A stretch of DNA of 64,000 nucleotides, from NCBI RefSeq assembly GCF_000426485.1, contig NZ_AUFL01000005.1:62001-126000 (forward strand), written 5' to 3'. Positions 45,108 to 53,680 of the stretch are shown here, piece after piece; position 1 is the stretch's first letter, and every line of letters starts with the position of its first letter. A program made the translations under genes and the position numbers. The stretch is from Indolivaga capnocytophagoides DSM 22835 (GTDB lineage: Bacteria > Bacteroidota > Bacteroidia > Bacteroidales > Dysgonomonadaceae). The notes beneath the pieces are model-generated. The model saw nothing but the letters and a program-made list of their open reading frames with translations. It had not been told where the DNA came from and ran no database searches.

Positions 45108-46214
45108 TTATTTATTCAAATTGTATTTTCTATACCATTCATACATGAGAGAAATCCCTTGGTTAATATCTATTTTATACTTCCATCCTAAAGAGTTCAA
45201 TTTCGATACATCAGTTAACTTTCTCATAGTTCCATCCGGTTTATCGGAGTTGAACCACAACTGACCTTTAAAACCTACTTTCTCTTTAATCAATAAAGCT
45301 AAATCTTTTATAGAGATCTCTTTTCCTGTACCAACATTTATATGTGTATTTCGAATTTCTTTACTATTTATAACATTTACCAAATCTAAAAAGTTCACCG
45401 ATTCCATTATGTGAACTGTAGCATCTGCCATATCTTCACTCCACAGAAACTCTCTCAAAGGAGTTCCGGTTCCCCATAATTCAACCTGAACCTCGTTTGA
45501 ATCGTTCAATGTTATACCATACTTATTCAAAACAGACAAGATTTCACTATCTGTATTACCTCCTGTTACTTTTTCAATCGGACGTAAATTCAAATCTTGT
45601 CTTATCGTCTGCCAATCTCCATCGGACAAACACTTACCTAAATGAATCTTACGAATCATTGCAGGTAAGACATGAGACTTTTCCAGATCAAAATTATCAT
45701 TAGGGCCATACAAGTTTGTAGGCATTATAGATAAATAGTTAGTCCCATATTGTATATTATAGCTTTCACACATTTTTATCCCTGTAATCTTTGCTATTGC
45801 ATAAGGCTCATTTGTGTATTCCAATGGAGAAGAAAGCAAAACATCTTCACTCATTGGCTGTGGAGCTTCCTTTGGATAAATACATGTACTGCCCAAAAAT
45901 ACAACTTTTTTCACATTATTCACAAATGATTGATGAATAATATTACTTTGAATCATTATATTTTCGTATATGAAGTCGGCTCTGTATATGTTATTAGCTA
46001 CAATTCCACCAACTTTAGCCGCTGCAACAATAACGTAATCAGGCTTTTCTTTTGCAAAAAAAGAAGAAACAGCCAATTGATTAGTCAGGTCCAGTTCTGA
46101 ATGAGTTCTTAACAAAAAGTTAGTGTATCCTCTTTCTCTTAAGTTTTTTAATATTGCAGATCCTACTAAACCGTTGTGTCCGGCTATATATATTTTAGAT
46201 GATTTATCGATCAT
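45108..46214 (-). CDS. fcl: GDP-L-fucose synthase
   Basis: A 368-residue enzyme from ATG 46214 (1 base after the gmd stop; a TTG 9 bases upstream is the alternative). It epimerises and reduces GDP-4-keto-6-deoxymannose to GDP-L-fucose. NADP loop 'YIAGHNGLVGSAI', catalytic serine in 'LGSTCIYPKEAPQPM', and Y-x3-K in 'PYAIAKITG'. It is longer than the ~320-residue E. coli enzyme because of an insertion near residues 205-235 ('LNLRPIEKVTGGNTD'), as in other Bacteroidetes. Fucose from this pathway goes into capsule and protein O-glycans in Bacteroides. Confidence 0.95.
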   Translation of the reverse strand: MIDKSSKIYIAGHNGLVGSAILKNLRERGYTNFLLRTHSELDLTNQLAVSSFFAKEKPDYVIVAAAKVGGIVANNIYRADFIYENIMIQSNIIHQSFVNNVKKVVFLGSTCIYPKEAPQPMSEDVLLSSPLEYTNEPYAIAKITGIKMCESYNIQYGTNYLSIMPTNLYGPNDNFDLEKSHVLPAMIRKIHLGKCLSDGDWQTIRQDLNLRPIEKVTGGNTDSEILSVLNKYGITLNDSNEVQVELWGTGTPLREFLWSEDMADATVHIMESVNFLDLVNVINSKEIRNTHINVGTGKEISIKDLALLIKEKVGFKGQLWFNSDKPDGTMRKLTDVSKLNSLGWKYKIDINQGISLMYEWYRKYNLNK

Positions 46215-46215
46215 T

Positions 46216-47370
46216 TCATTCAAAATAATTCAAAATCTTATAACCTCCTTTTCTGAGGAACTCTTCTTTCTTCATCAAAAGGATATCGTTAACCATCATA
46301 TCTTCGCATAAACCTTTAAGATCATAAGATGGTTCCCATCCCAATTTGGTTCGAGCCTTAGTGTTATCTCCTATAAGGATATCAACTTCTGTCGGTCTGA
46401 AATACGCAGGATCAACACCAACAACAACATCCCCGATTCGACCTTTTAAAGCATCCAGATACTCAGCACCTACTCTTTTCACGAAAAGATCTTCGTTTTC
46501 TATTGCAGAGATAAATCCTTCTTCCTTTTCACCTTCTCCTTTGAATTCAACAGCAACTCCAACTTCAGAGAAAGACATTTTAATAAAATCGCGAATAGTA
46601 GTGGTTACCCCCGTAGAAATTACGTAATCATCAGCTTTGTCTTGTTGCAATATAAGATACATAGCCTTGACATAATCTTTGGCATGTCCCCAATCTCGCT
46701 TACTGGACAAATTCCCCATGTATACCTTATTCTGCAAGCCCAATACAATTCGAGACACAGCCCTTGTTACCTTTCTTGTAACAAAAGTCTCGCCTCTTAA
46801 AGGAGATTCGTGATTAAACAAAATACCATTGCTCGCATGAATCCCATAAGCTTCCCTATAGTTTACTGTAATCCAATAGGAATATAATTTAGCAACAGCA
46901 TAAGGGCTACGAGGATAAAATGGAGTAGTTTCTTTTTGAGGAATCTCTTGTACCAAGCCATACAATTCAGATGTAGAAGCCTGATAAATCCTGGTTTTAT
47001 CAACTAAACCTAGCAATCGTATAGCTTCGAGCAGTCTCAACGTTCCAATACCGTCAGCATTCGCCGTATACTCAGGAGTATCAAAACTCACTTTTACATG
47101 ACTCATTGCTGCGAGATTATAAATCTCATCAGGCTGTACTTCTCCGACAATACGAGTTAAATTCATACTATCAGTCATATCTCCATAATGGAGAATAAGA
47201 TTTCGATGTTCTTCGTGGGGATCTTGATATAAATGATCGATACGCTCTGTATTAAACAAAGAGGATCTTCTCTTTATACCATGTACTGTATATCCCTTTT
47301 TAATCAAATAATCAGACAAATACGCACCGTCTTGACCGGTTATCCCTGTTATTAAAGCTACTTTACTCAT
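46216..47370 (-). CDS. gmd: GDP-mannose 4,6-dehydratase
   Basis: A 384-residue short-chain dehydrogenase/reductase that makes GDP-4-keto-6-deoxy-D-mannose from GDP-mannose. The NADP motif is '[16 protein letters not shown]' at the start, the catalytic threonine/serine and glutamate in '[10 protein letters not shown]', and Y-x3-K in '[11 protein letters not shown]'. It is the first gene of a gmd-fcl pair with 1 base between them, showing translational coupling. A consensus promoter lies 36-67 bases upstream. Confidence 0.96.
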   Translation of the reverse strand: MSKVALITGITGQDGAYLSDYLIKKGYTVHGIKRRSSLFNTERIDHLYQDPHEEHRNLILHYGDMTDSMNLTRIVGEVQPDEIYNLAAMSHVKVSFDTPEYTANADGIGTLRLLEAIRLLGLVDKTRIYQASTSELYGLVQEIPQKETTPFYPRSPYAVAKLYSYWITVNYREAYGIHASNGILFNHESPLRGETFVTRKVTRAVSRIVLGLQNKVYMGNLSSKRDWGHAKDYVKAMYLILQQDKADDYVISTGVTTTIRDFIKMSFSEVGVAVEFKGEGEKEEGFISAIENEDLFVKRVGAEYLDALKGRIGDVVVGVDPAYFRPTEVDILIGDNTKARTKLGWEPSYDLKGLCEDMMVNDILLMKKEEFLRKGGYKILNYFE

Positions 47371-47405
47371 CTAAAGTTGTTCTGTTACACTTTAAAATTA
47401 ATGCC

Positions 47406-47437
47406 CAAAGGTAGGTAATTTTATATATTTAAACAAA
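47406..47437 (-). promoter_or_regulatory. Promoter of gmd-fcl
   Basis: On the minus strand TTTG (47434-47437), 20 bases, then TACCTTTG (47406-47413): exact -33/-7 consensus with standard spacing, about 35 bases from the gmd start. Confidence 0.75.
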
Positions 47438-47471
47438 AAAAAATTAACATAAAAAGAATTCAGCAAACTCT

Positions 47472-49004
47472 TTAGGCTTGCTGATGCTCTTTCCTTAATA
47501 AATCATTTACGGTTTTCACAGGATTAAATGTAGACAATGGCACTTCCACAAAAATGGTGTTCCAATCAGACATTGCACCATTCCATAACCCTGGCAATTC
47601 CAATGCTTTCAGATTTTTACCGCTCTTAGATTTCTTGCTAATGAAACCGGTATCCAAATCTATGTATTTTCTCAGATCAAATTTATCTCCCTTATAGTTC
47701 TTCAAGCCACAAACCAAATCAACAGGATTAAAATGTGTTCCGGATTCGAACATTGCTTTCTTTTCAGAATTATCCAAATCAATCTGAGAACTTTCCAATA
47801 TTTGAAGAGATACTGTCTTATCTTTATTGACTGCAAAGAAAGGACCTCCACCCGGCTCTCCAATATTCCTAACCATTCCGCATACTCGCACAGGCCGATT
47901 CAATTTAGACTTCAAATACAAAACAAGCTCTGCATCTTCAAGATATTTTGTGTCAGGATTTTTCACATTTATCACATCTTGCAAGAAATGCAAAATGCCT
48001 AACAAGTCTTCTCTTGTATACTCTCCAGAATCCAGCAACTTCAGATATTCAAAACATTGCGTCTGTACCTTTATAAGATATCCGGCCAAAGCCTGTTTAT
48101 ATAAACATTCGTCACCTTTTAAGCGATCAGGAACAACATTATCTATATTTTTAACAAATACAACATCTGCATCCAAATCATTCAGGTTTTCTATCAATGC
48201 CCCATGCCCTCCAGGACGAAATAACAATTTACCATCTTCTCTAAATGGTGTATTATCTTCATTTACGGCCAGAGTATCTGTTTGTGATTTCTGCTCACTA
48301 AAGTTAATACTCAACACCACTCCGTGCTTTTTCTCATATAAAGGTTTCACAGATGCGACCAGAGCCTCAAATAAGGCTCTATGTTCTGGAGATACCGTTA
48401 AATGAATATTCACAGATTTCCCGCCTGTCTTTGCATATAAATTCCCTTCCTCAAGGTGCTCTTCGACGGGAGTCCTGCTACCTTCTGAATACGCATGAAA
48501 TTTAAGCAACCCTTTGGGTAAATTACCATAATTCAGACCATCTGCACCAAGTAAAGCCTCAACCATAGCTTTATAATCTCCGCCAACAAGCAGCCCTTCT
48601 ACGTTTTTATTAAAATTAGACTGACACTTAGCATCTAGGTCATTGTAAAATGCAAATTTATTGATGTTATCAAAAAAGATTCTCATAAATCCAGATTCCG
48701 GTAATTTATCTTCTCCCTCTAAAAAAGAGAAAACATCTTTAAACATCCGACTGGCTGCACCTGAAGCTGGAACAAATTTCACAACTTTGTAATTCCCGCA
48801 ACAATACTCATTCCAAAGCCTTACCAATTCGGCTATCAACACATCATTTAATCGGAAAATACCTTTATCAACTGTAGCAATACTTGTGATCTCTAAAAAG
48901 GGAAAGCCTTTTTCAAAACAAGTAATCTGTCTTTCAACTTCCTCGACAGATATACCTTTACTATCTAACTGAATTTTATCTTGATCCGTGAAATAATTTC
49001 GCAT
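47472..49004 (-). CDS. DUF4301 family protein, nucleotidyltransferase-like
   Basis: A 510-residue soluble protein of DUF4301 (PF14134), a Bacteroidetes family of unknown function. Two blocks look like UDP-sugar pyrophosphorylases: 'KFVPASGAASRMFK' (76-89), in the place of the usual GG-x-G-T-R-L/M-G loop, and 'FRPGGHGALIENL' (262-274) followed by 'VKNIDNVVPD' (284-293), which matches the 'P.GHG...DN' block of UAP/UGP enzymes. Position directly upstream of gmd-fcl supports a sugar-nucleotide role, for example making or scavenging a GDP-hexose, but the reaction is inference. No signal or membrane segment. Confidence 0.8.
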   Translation of the reverse strand: MRNYFTDQDKIQLDSKGISVEEVERQITCFEKGFPFLEITSIATVDKGIFRLNDVLIAELVRLWNEYCCGNYKVVKFVPASGAASRMFKDVFSFLEGEDKLPESGFMRIFFDNINKFAFYNDLDAKCQSNFNKNVEGLLVGGDYKAMVEALLGADGLNYGNLPKGLLKFHAYSEGSRTPVEEHLEEGNLYAKTGGKSVNIHLTVSPEHRALFEALVASVKPLYEKKHGVVLSINFSEQKSQTDTLAVNEDNTPFREDGKLLFRPGGHGALIENLNDLDADVVFVKNIDNVVPDRLKGDECLYKQALAGYLIKVQTQCFEYLKLLDSGEYTREDLLGILHFLQDVINVKNPDTKYLEDAELVLYLKSKLNRPVRVCGMVRNIGEPGGGPFFAVNKDKTVSLQILESSQIDLDNSEKKAMFESGTHFNPVDLVCGLKNYKGDKFDLRKYIDLDTGFISKKSKSGKNLKALELPGLWNGAMSDWNTIFVEVPLSTFNPVKTVNDLLRKEHQQA

Positions 49005-49124
49005 AGGACTCTAATTAAATGATATATATATTGTTAAATAAAGTAGTAAACCTCTTTCTTTTGAAAGTCAGCTTTCTTCACAAAAATAAGAAAATATAAG
49101 ACTAAAAAGTAAAAGATCTATGCA

Positions 49125-49170
49125 AAAAAATAAGAGGGAAACTGAATATTCAGTTTCCCTCTTATTTTTT
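49125..49170. terminator. 46-bp perfect palindrome, two-way terminator
   Basis: AAATAAGAGGGAAACTGAAT (49128-49147) is followed directly by its exact complement; with flanking A/T the perfect symmetry reaches 49125-49170. It sits 22 bases after the stop of the 49192 gene and near the start side of DUF4301. Confidence 0.85.
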
Positions 49171-49191
49171 ATATAAATTATAGAATATACA

Positions 49192-49509
49192 CTAAAATGA
49201 AGCATTTCTTGATTTAGAATTTCTTCGCACAAACATCACATATATACCAGCTAATAATATAAACGCACAAATATCGGTTGTAGTAAAGTTCACATAACTG
49301 GTCTTTTGAAGACGTTGACTTCCTAAATTAAAAGATTGCCGATAAGGCTTAACATTATTAAATTGTGTTCCTGAATTATTTCGCGCGGCGGATAAGGCAT
49401 CTTCCATCGGAAGAAAGCTAGTAGGTGTACCTTGTGCAAACGAAGGTATTGTAATCATCAAAGAGACAGCTAATACACCTTTTAGTATTATGTTGCTAAT
49501 TTTTTGCAT
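49192..49509 (-). CDS. Small exported protein with C-terminal membrane anchor
   Basis: A 105-residue protein from ATG 49509. Signal peptide (~1-24, 'LAVSLMITIPSFAQ'), a polar middle with 'PMEDALSAARNNSG' and 'NNVKPYRQSFNLGS', then a C-terminal span followed at once by a basic tail ('ICAFILLAGIYVMFV' then 'RRNSKSRN'). The order signal peptide, short body, span, basic tail is that of sorting-signal proteins (LPXTG, PEP-CTERM or PID-CTERM type), but a known sorting motif is not clear ('TTDICAFI' only). No sortase-like gene lies nearby. Function unknown. Confidence 0.65.
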   Translation of the reverse strand: MQKISNIILKGVLAVSLMITIPSFAQGTPTSFLPMEDALSAARNNSGTQFNNVKPYRQSFNLGSQRLQKTSYVNFTTTDICAFILLAGIYVMFVRRNSKSRNASF

Positions 49510-49619
49510 ATTATAAAAAAATATCCCGAGTTCAATTGGCACAAAGTTATAAGTTATAATAAGAAAAACATAATATTTTGGCGAAAATTTGTAATAAAAC
49601 AGTCAAATTCTAAAAATCA

Positions 49620-50231
49620 TCACAAAAAACTCATTATTTCCTTTGATGAAACAGCCTTTATTTTACTTTCTCCATAGTATGCGAGAAACTTGCTGTCATC
49701 GTGCTTTACTTTGAAGGCTAAAAAACCTTTATTGAATTTAAGGTCGGAAGTAATGCAAACATCTTCATCATCTAATCTCACGAAAGTATTTTTCTTAAGG
49801 GTTCTCAATACTGTATCATATTGTTCTTTATCTTCCAGAATATCTGACTTTGCTTTTTCCAAAAAGAATTTATTAAAACGGTTAGCTCCGGTATTGAATA
49901 GATAAAACTGTTTATTTCGCTTTTTAAACAGAGGCAACACCAGACATAATACAAAATCCTGAGAATTTTCAACATCCTGATTTATCAGATATTTACGGGT
50001 GGATTTAAACCAAATGGTAGAAATCAGCAACAGCACGATAAACGGCAGACAATAATACGATAAAAGCCTATCTGTATTATACATGTAGACAACACCAAAT
50101 AAAGAGACAAATAACACCAATGCCGGAGGCACCAGTGCATATTTTCGCCATACTAATTTACTGAAGAAAGATCGTTTAAAACCCTTATTCTTCTCTATTT
50201 TTTTTATTTTATCTATTTCCATATATATCAT
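49620..50231 (-). CDS. Membrane protein of unknown function
   Basis: A 203-residue protein from ATG 50231 (ATG 50222 is equally possible; the longer frame from 50279 is unlikely). A basic N-terminus is followed by two close membrane spans near residues 35-52 ('ALVPPALVLFVSLFGVVY') and 57-75 ('YYCLPFIVLLLISTIWF'), then a ~120-residue soluble domain with basic and acidic patches ('LRTLKKNTFVRLDDEDVCI'). I do not recognise it. It is divergent from relA, with 248 bases between. Confidence 0.65.
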   Translation of the reverse strand: MIYMEIDKIKKIEKNKGFKRSFFSKLVWRKYALVPPALVLFVSLFGVVYMYNTDRLLSYYCLPFIVLLLISTIWFKSTRKYLINQDVENSQDFVLCLVLPLFKKRNKQFYLFNTGANRFNKFFLEKAKSDILEDKEQYDTVLRTLKKNTFVRLDDEDVCITSDLKFNKGFLAFKVKHDDSKFLAYYGESKIKAVSSKEIMSFL

Positions 50232-50430
50232 CTTTTCTTTAATGCAAAGATACAAATGTTCCAAGATCAAAAGTTGCAAAATGAATTATAAAATAGTGAA
50301 TAAAAAATAAAAGCATTTTTCTAATGTATTTTTACTCTTAAAATCTGTATTTTTACATTTGAAACATTTCTCAGTAAATACATCTTTGATTGTACGGGCT
50401 TTCTTGTATAAGCCTGTAAAATATTCATAG

Positions 50431-50445
50431 AAGGTCTATGACCTT
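50431..50445. repeat. Dispersed palindrome, copy upstream of relA
   Basis: AAGGTCTATGACCTT, 34 bases upstream of the relA start. A -7-like TACATTTG lies at 50354-50361. Confidence 0.75.
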
Positions 50446-50479
50446 AATTTAGGTAATTTTAGTAAAACAGGCACAAGCG

Positions 50480-52687
50480 ATGAAGAATGAAATAGCGTTG
50501 GAAGATGAGTTAAAATCTTTAATGAACCTGTTGTCTGCCAAATCCGGAGATCTTCAAATAACTCAAGAAGAAGACCGTTTTTTAAGAAACATCATTAAAG
50601 ACGGTATAACACAGGGAATATATAAAAAAGGTGATAATAAGTATTACTTCCTGATAATCGTTCTGAATACAGTCCAGATTGTCATTAATGAAATCGGACT
50701 AAAAAAAGCATCGGTTATAGCCAATATTCTGTATCGACCGGTAATGAACAATCTACTCTCAATAGAGCAGATCGAGAAGAAGTTCGACAAAGAAGTTGCG
50801 GATATAGTAAAAGGACTGACCAAGGTCAATGATCTGGAAGCAAACCAGACAACATTAGAATCCGAAAATTTCATAAAACTACTATTATCTTTCGCCGAAG
50901 ATATGCGTGTTATACTCATCATGATAGCCAACAGGCTGTTTTTAATGCGTACAGCTTATGAGACAGATGAAGCCGAACGCCTGAAACTGTCAATAGAAGC
51001 ATCATACATATATATACCTTTGGCACATAAGCTGGGTCTGTATAATATCAAGTCGGAAATGGAAGATTTATATCTGAAATATATCGACAGAAGCACATAC
51101 GATTATATATCAGCTAAACTAAGCGAAAGTAAAGCTGCCCGTGATAAATATATCGAAGAATTTATCGCTCCGATACAGGAAAAACTGAAGGAAACCGGAT
51201 TGAAGTACGACATGAAAGGGCGTACCAAGTCCATATTCTCCATTAATAATAAACTGAAGAAACAGAAAGTCGAATTTGAATCAATATATGACTTATTCGC
51301 AATCCGCATTATTCTGGACTCTCCACTTCCTAAAGAGAAAGCTGAATGCTGGCAGGTATATTCAATCATTACCGATTTATACCAGCCGAACCCCAAACGG
51401 CTCAAAGACTGGCTGTCCATTCCTAAAAGCAATGGTTATGAATCACTCCACATTACCGTAATGGGACCTCAATCCCGTTGGGTAGAGGTACAGATCAGAA
51501 CCCGCCGCATGGATGAAATTGCCGAACGGGGACTTGCTGCTCACTGGAAATACAAAGGAGTTAAGAGCGAAAGTAATGTCGATGACTGGCTTACTACTCT
51601 ACGCGAAACATTAGAGAGCAAAGGTGTTGCATCCAATGAAAAGTTGGAAGACTTCAAACTGGATATATATGATGAAGAGATATATGTCTTCACCCCGAAA
51701 GGAGACCTTCATAAATTACCGAAAGGAGCTACTGTTCTGGACTTTGCTTTCTCCATACACTCCAAAATAGGGTCAACCTGTATGTCAGGTAAGGTCAATG
51801 GAAAGAATGTATCTATCCGCCACAAACTCAACAGCGGCGATCAGATCGAGATTATGACATCCCCAAACCAGACACCTAAACAAGACTGGTTAAACATTGT
51901 AACCACATCGAAGGCTAAAAATAAGATACGTCAGAAACTCAAAGAAGAAGCGAACAAACAAGTCGAATTTGCCAAAGAACAATTAAAACGCCGTTTCAAG
52001 AATCGCAAGATTGATGAAGACGAAGGAGTTATGATGCGGCTGATAAAAAAACTCGGATTTAAAACAGTCACCGACTTTTACATTAAAATAGCTCAGGAAA
52101 CTCTTGATGTCAATACAGTTATAGACCAATATCTGGATCTGGAGAAGCGTGAAGCCGAAATACACGACAAGCATGAAGCTGTCAGTGCAGAAGAGTACAT
52201 TATCCAGTCTTCTAAAACCGAACAACGTTCGGAAAATGGAACAGACGAACTGATTCTCGACAAAGATTTAAGGGGAATAGATTATACGTTGGCTAAATGC
52301 TGTAATCCTATTTATGGGGATGAAATTTTCGGGTTTGTTTCTTCACAAGGGATCAAAATACACCGAACTAATTGCCCCAATGCCCACGATATGTTCTCTC
52401 GCTTTGCATACCGTGTAATTCCTGCCAGATGGTCTGGAAAATCAGGCTCCACATATACCATTGTACTTCGAGTAGTAGGTACAGACGATATTGGTATTGT
52501 TACGAATCTGACCTCCATAATATCGAAAGAGTCTGGTACTAACCTGCGTTCCATCAGCATAGAATCTAATGATGGACTTTTTCAGGGAAATCTTTCGGTT
52601 ACATTACAAGACACAAATACATTGGACAGTTTAATGAAGAAACTGAGAACGGTACGTGGGGTGAAGTCTATTTCACGTATTAACTAG
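50480..52687 (+). CDS. relA: RelA/SpoT homologue with dead hydrolase domain
   Basis: A 735-residue long RelA/SpoT-type protein that should make (p)ppGpp. The N-terminal HD domain is degenerate: where HDxxED is expected there is 'LYRPVMN' (84-90), and where 'ADRLHNMRT' is expected there is 'ANRLFLMRT' (150-158), so no residues of the Mn-hydrolase site remain. The synthetase domain (~230-370) is intact, with 'RTKSIFSINNKLK', 'IYDLFAIRIIL', 'RLKDWLSIPKSNGYESLH' (the RxKD variant, more typical of bifunctional Rel) and 'VEVQIRTRRMDEIAE'. TGS (~400-460), zinc-finger-like ('AKCCNPIYGDE') and ACT domains follow. Bacteroidetes often carry one bifunctional and one synthetase-only form. Confidence 0.93.
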   Translation: MKNEIALEDELKSLMNLLSAKSGDLQITQEEDRFLRNIIKDGITQGIYKKGDNKYYFLIIVLNTVQIVINEIGLKKASVIANILYRPVMNNLLSIEQIEKKFDKEVADIVKGLTKVNDLEANQTTLESENFIKLLLSFAEDMRVILIMIANRLFLMRTAYETDEAERLKLSIEASYIYIPLAHKLGLYNIKSEMEDLYLKYIDRSTYDYISAKLSESKAARDKYIEEFIAPIQEKLKETGLKYDMKGRTKSIFSINNKLKKQKVEFESIYDLFAIRIILDSPLPKEKAECWQVYSIITDLYQPNPKRLKDWLSIPKSNGYESLHITVMGPQSRWVEVQIRTRRMDEIAERGLAAHWKYKGVKSESNVDDWLTTLRETLESKGVASNEKLEDFKLDIYDEEIYVFTPKGDLHKLPKGATVLDFAFSIHSKIGSTCMSGKVNGKNVSIRHKLNSGDQIEIMTSPNQTPKQDWLNIVTTSKAKNKIRQKLKEEANKQVEFAKEQLKRRFKNRKIDEDEGVMMRLIKKLGFKTVTDFYIKIAQETLDVNTVIDQYLDLEKREAEIHDKHEAVSAEEYIIQSSKTEQRSENGTDELILDKDLRGIDYTLAKCCNPIYGDEIFGFVSSQGIKIHRTNCPNAHDMFSRFAYRVIPARWSGKSGSTYTIVLRVVGTDDIGIVTNLTSIISKESGTNLRSISIESNDGLFQGNLSVTLQDTNTLDSLMKKLRTVRGVKSISRIN

Positions 52688-52727
52688 CTGATATAAGCTT
52701 CCGTCACAAACTTTAAATTAGAGAACA

Positions 52728-53637
52728 ATGAAAACAACACATTTTGGGAGCTTAATAGCTCTGACTCTATTATCAGGATTCAGTTTATCTCTTTTTGGAT
52801 CGGACAAAAAAGGACAACAAGCCAAGACTGAAATATCGGGAATAATAACCGATTATTTTAAAGAAGCAATGGTCAGAGTTACTGTCGTAAACAGAACCAA
52901 TAATAAACACACTTATTCCGATATAGATGGGCATTACATTATATCTGCATCTCCAGGAGACACCCTCTCTTTTAGATATATAAGGATATATGGAAAACAT
53001 AGTTCATGTAGAAAATCAAAAGAATCTCGATATTACAATGATTATAGGAAGATGCGAAGATTCATATCCCAATGATCCCGATGATGTTTATTATCCGACA
53101 TTACAACTTATTCATAAAGGATTAAGCGAAAAGCCAGTCGCCAGATATACGGTACTGCCAAGCTGGGACAAACCCCACTCCTTATCTTTAGAAAAAACAG
53201 AAAAGGAGAGTTATTTCCTGTTATCTAAAACATTGCCTGATTATGCGAATCGCAAAAAAGATAATAGACATGGAATATCTCTTAGTGAAAAAGACGTTGC
53301 AACCGATTCTTTGATTATTGATCAAAAATTATACTCTGCAATAGAAAGCCTTTTCTCTGAAACTCTGGCAAAGATGAGCAAGATTATACCCGAAGGACTT
53401 GATGGAGTCACCTATTATCTGTCTGCAACCGATAAAGACGGCGAAGTTATCGTCCGGTCTCTCTGGTCTCCCGACCAAGGCTCTGTACCTGACGAACTCA
53501 CTCAGATTCTTGACCGTTTGTATATGGCTACAATAAACAGGAAAGTCCCATATTCCCTTCAAAACGACATACAGCAAATGATTATCAAAATAAGAGCGTG
53601 GGATCCTTATCCGGATAAAATCCCCCCACAGAGGTAA
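52728..53637 (+). pseudogene. Exported carboxypeptidase-regulatory-like protein, broken by a frameshift
   Basis: Two overlapping frames form one gene. The first (52728-53075) has a signal peptide ('SLIALTLLSGFSLSLFG') and the start of a CarboxypepD_reg-like domain ('ISGIITDYFKEAMVRVTVVN', 'YSDIDGHYIISASPGDTLSF'). At about 52982 the family would continue 'RYIGYMENIVHV...KNLDITM', which is found in the next frame (from 52990). Removing one A at 52982-52983 restores an unbroken protein of about 302 residues. The C-terminal part (to 53637) has an unknown alpha/beta domain with 'GVTYYLSATDKDGEVIVRSL'. A sequencing error or a true mutation are both possible. Confidence 0.8.
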
Positions 53638-53639
53638 CG

Positions 53640-53672
53640 AAAAAAGCCTCAGGAAATTCCTGAGGCTTTTTT
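53640..53672. terminator. Two-way terminator
   Basis: AAAAAAGCCTCAGGAA and its exact complement around a single base, between convergent genes, with A and T runs on the two sides. Confidence 0.9.
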
Positions 53673-53680
53673 GCTATTAA

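Noticed and set aside
47827-48405. 192-residue plus-strand frame inside DUF4301
   Set aside because: It is antisense to a conserved gene and has low-complexity serine/threonine-rich composition.
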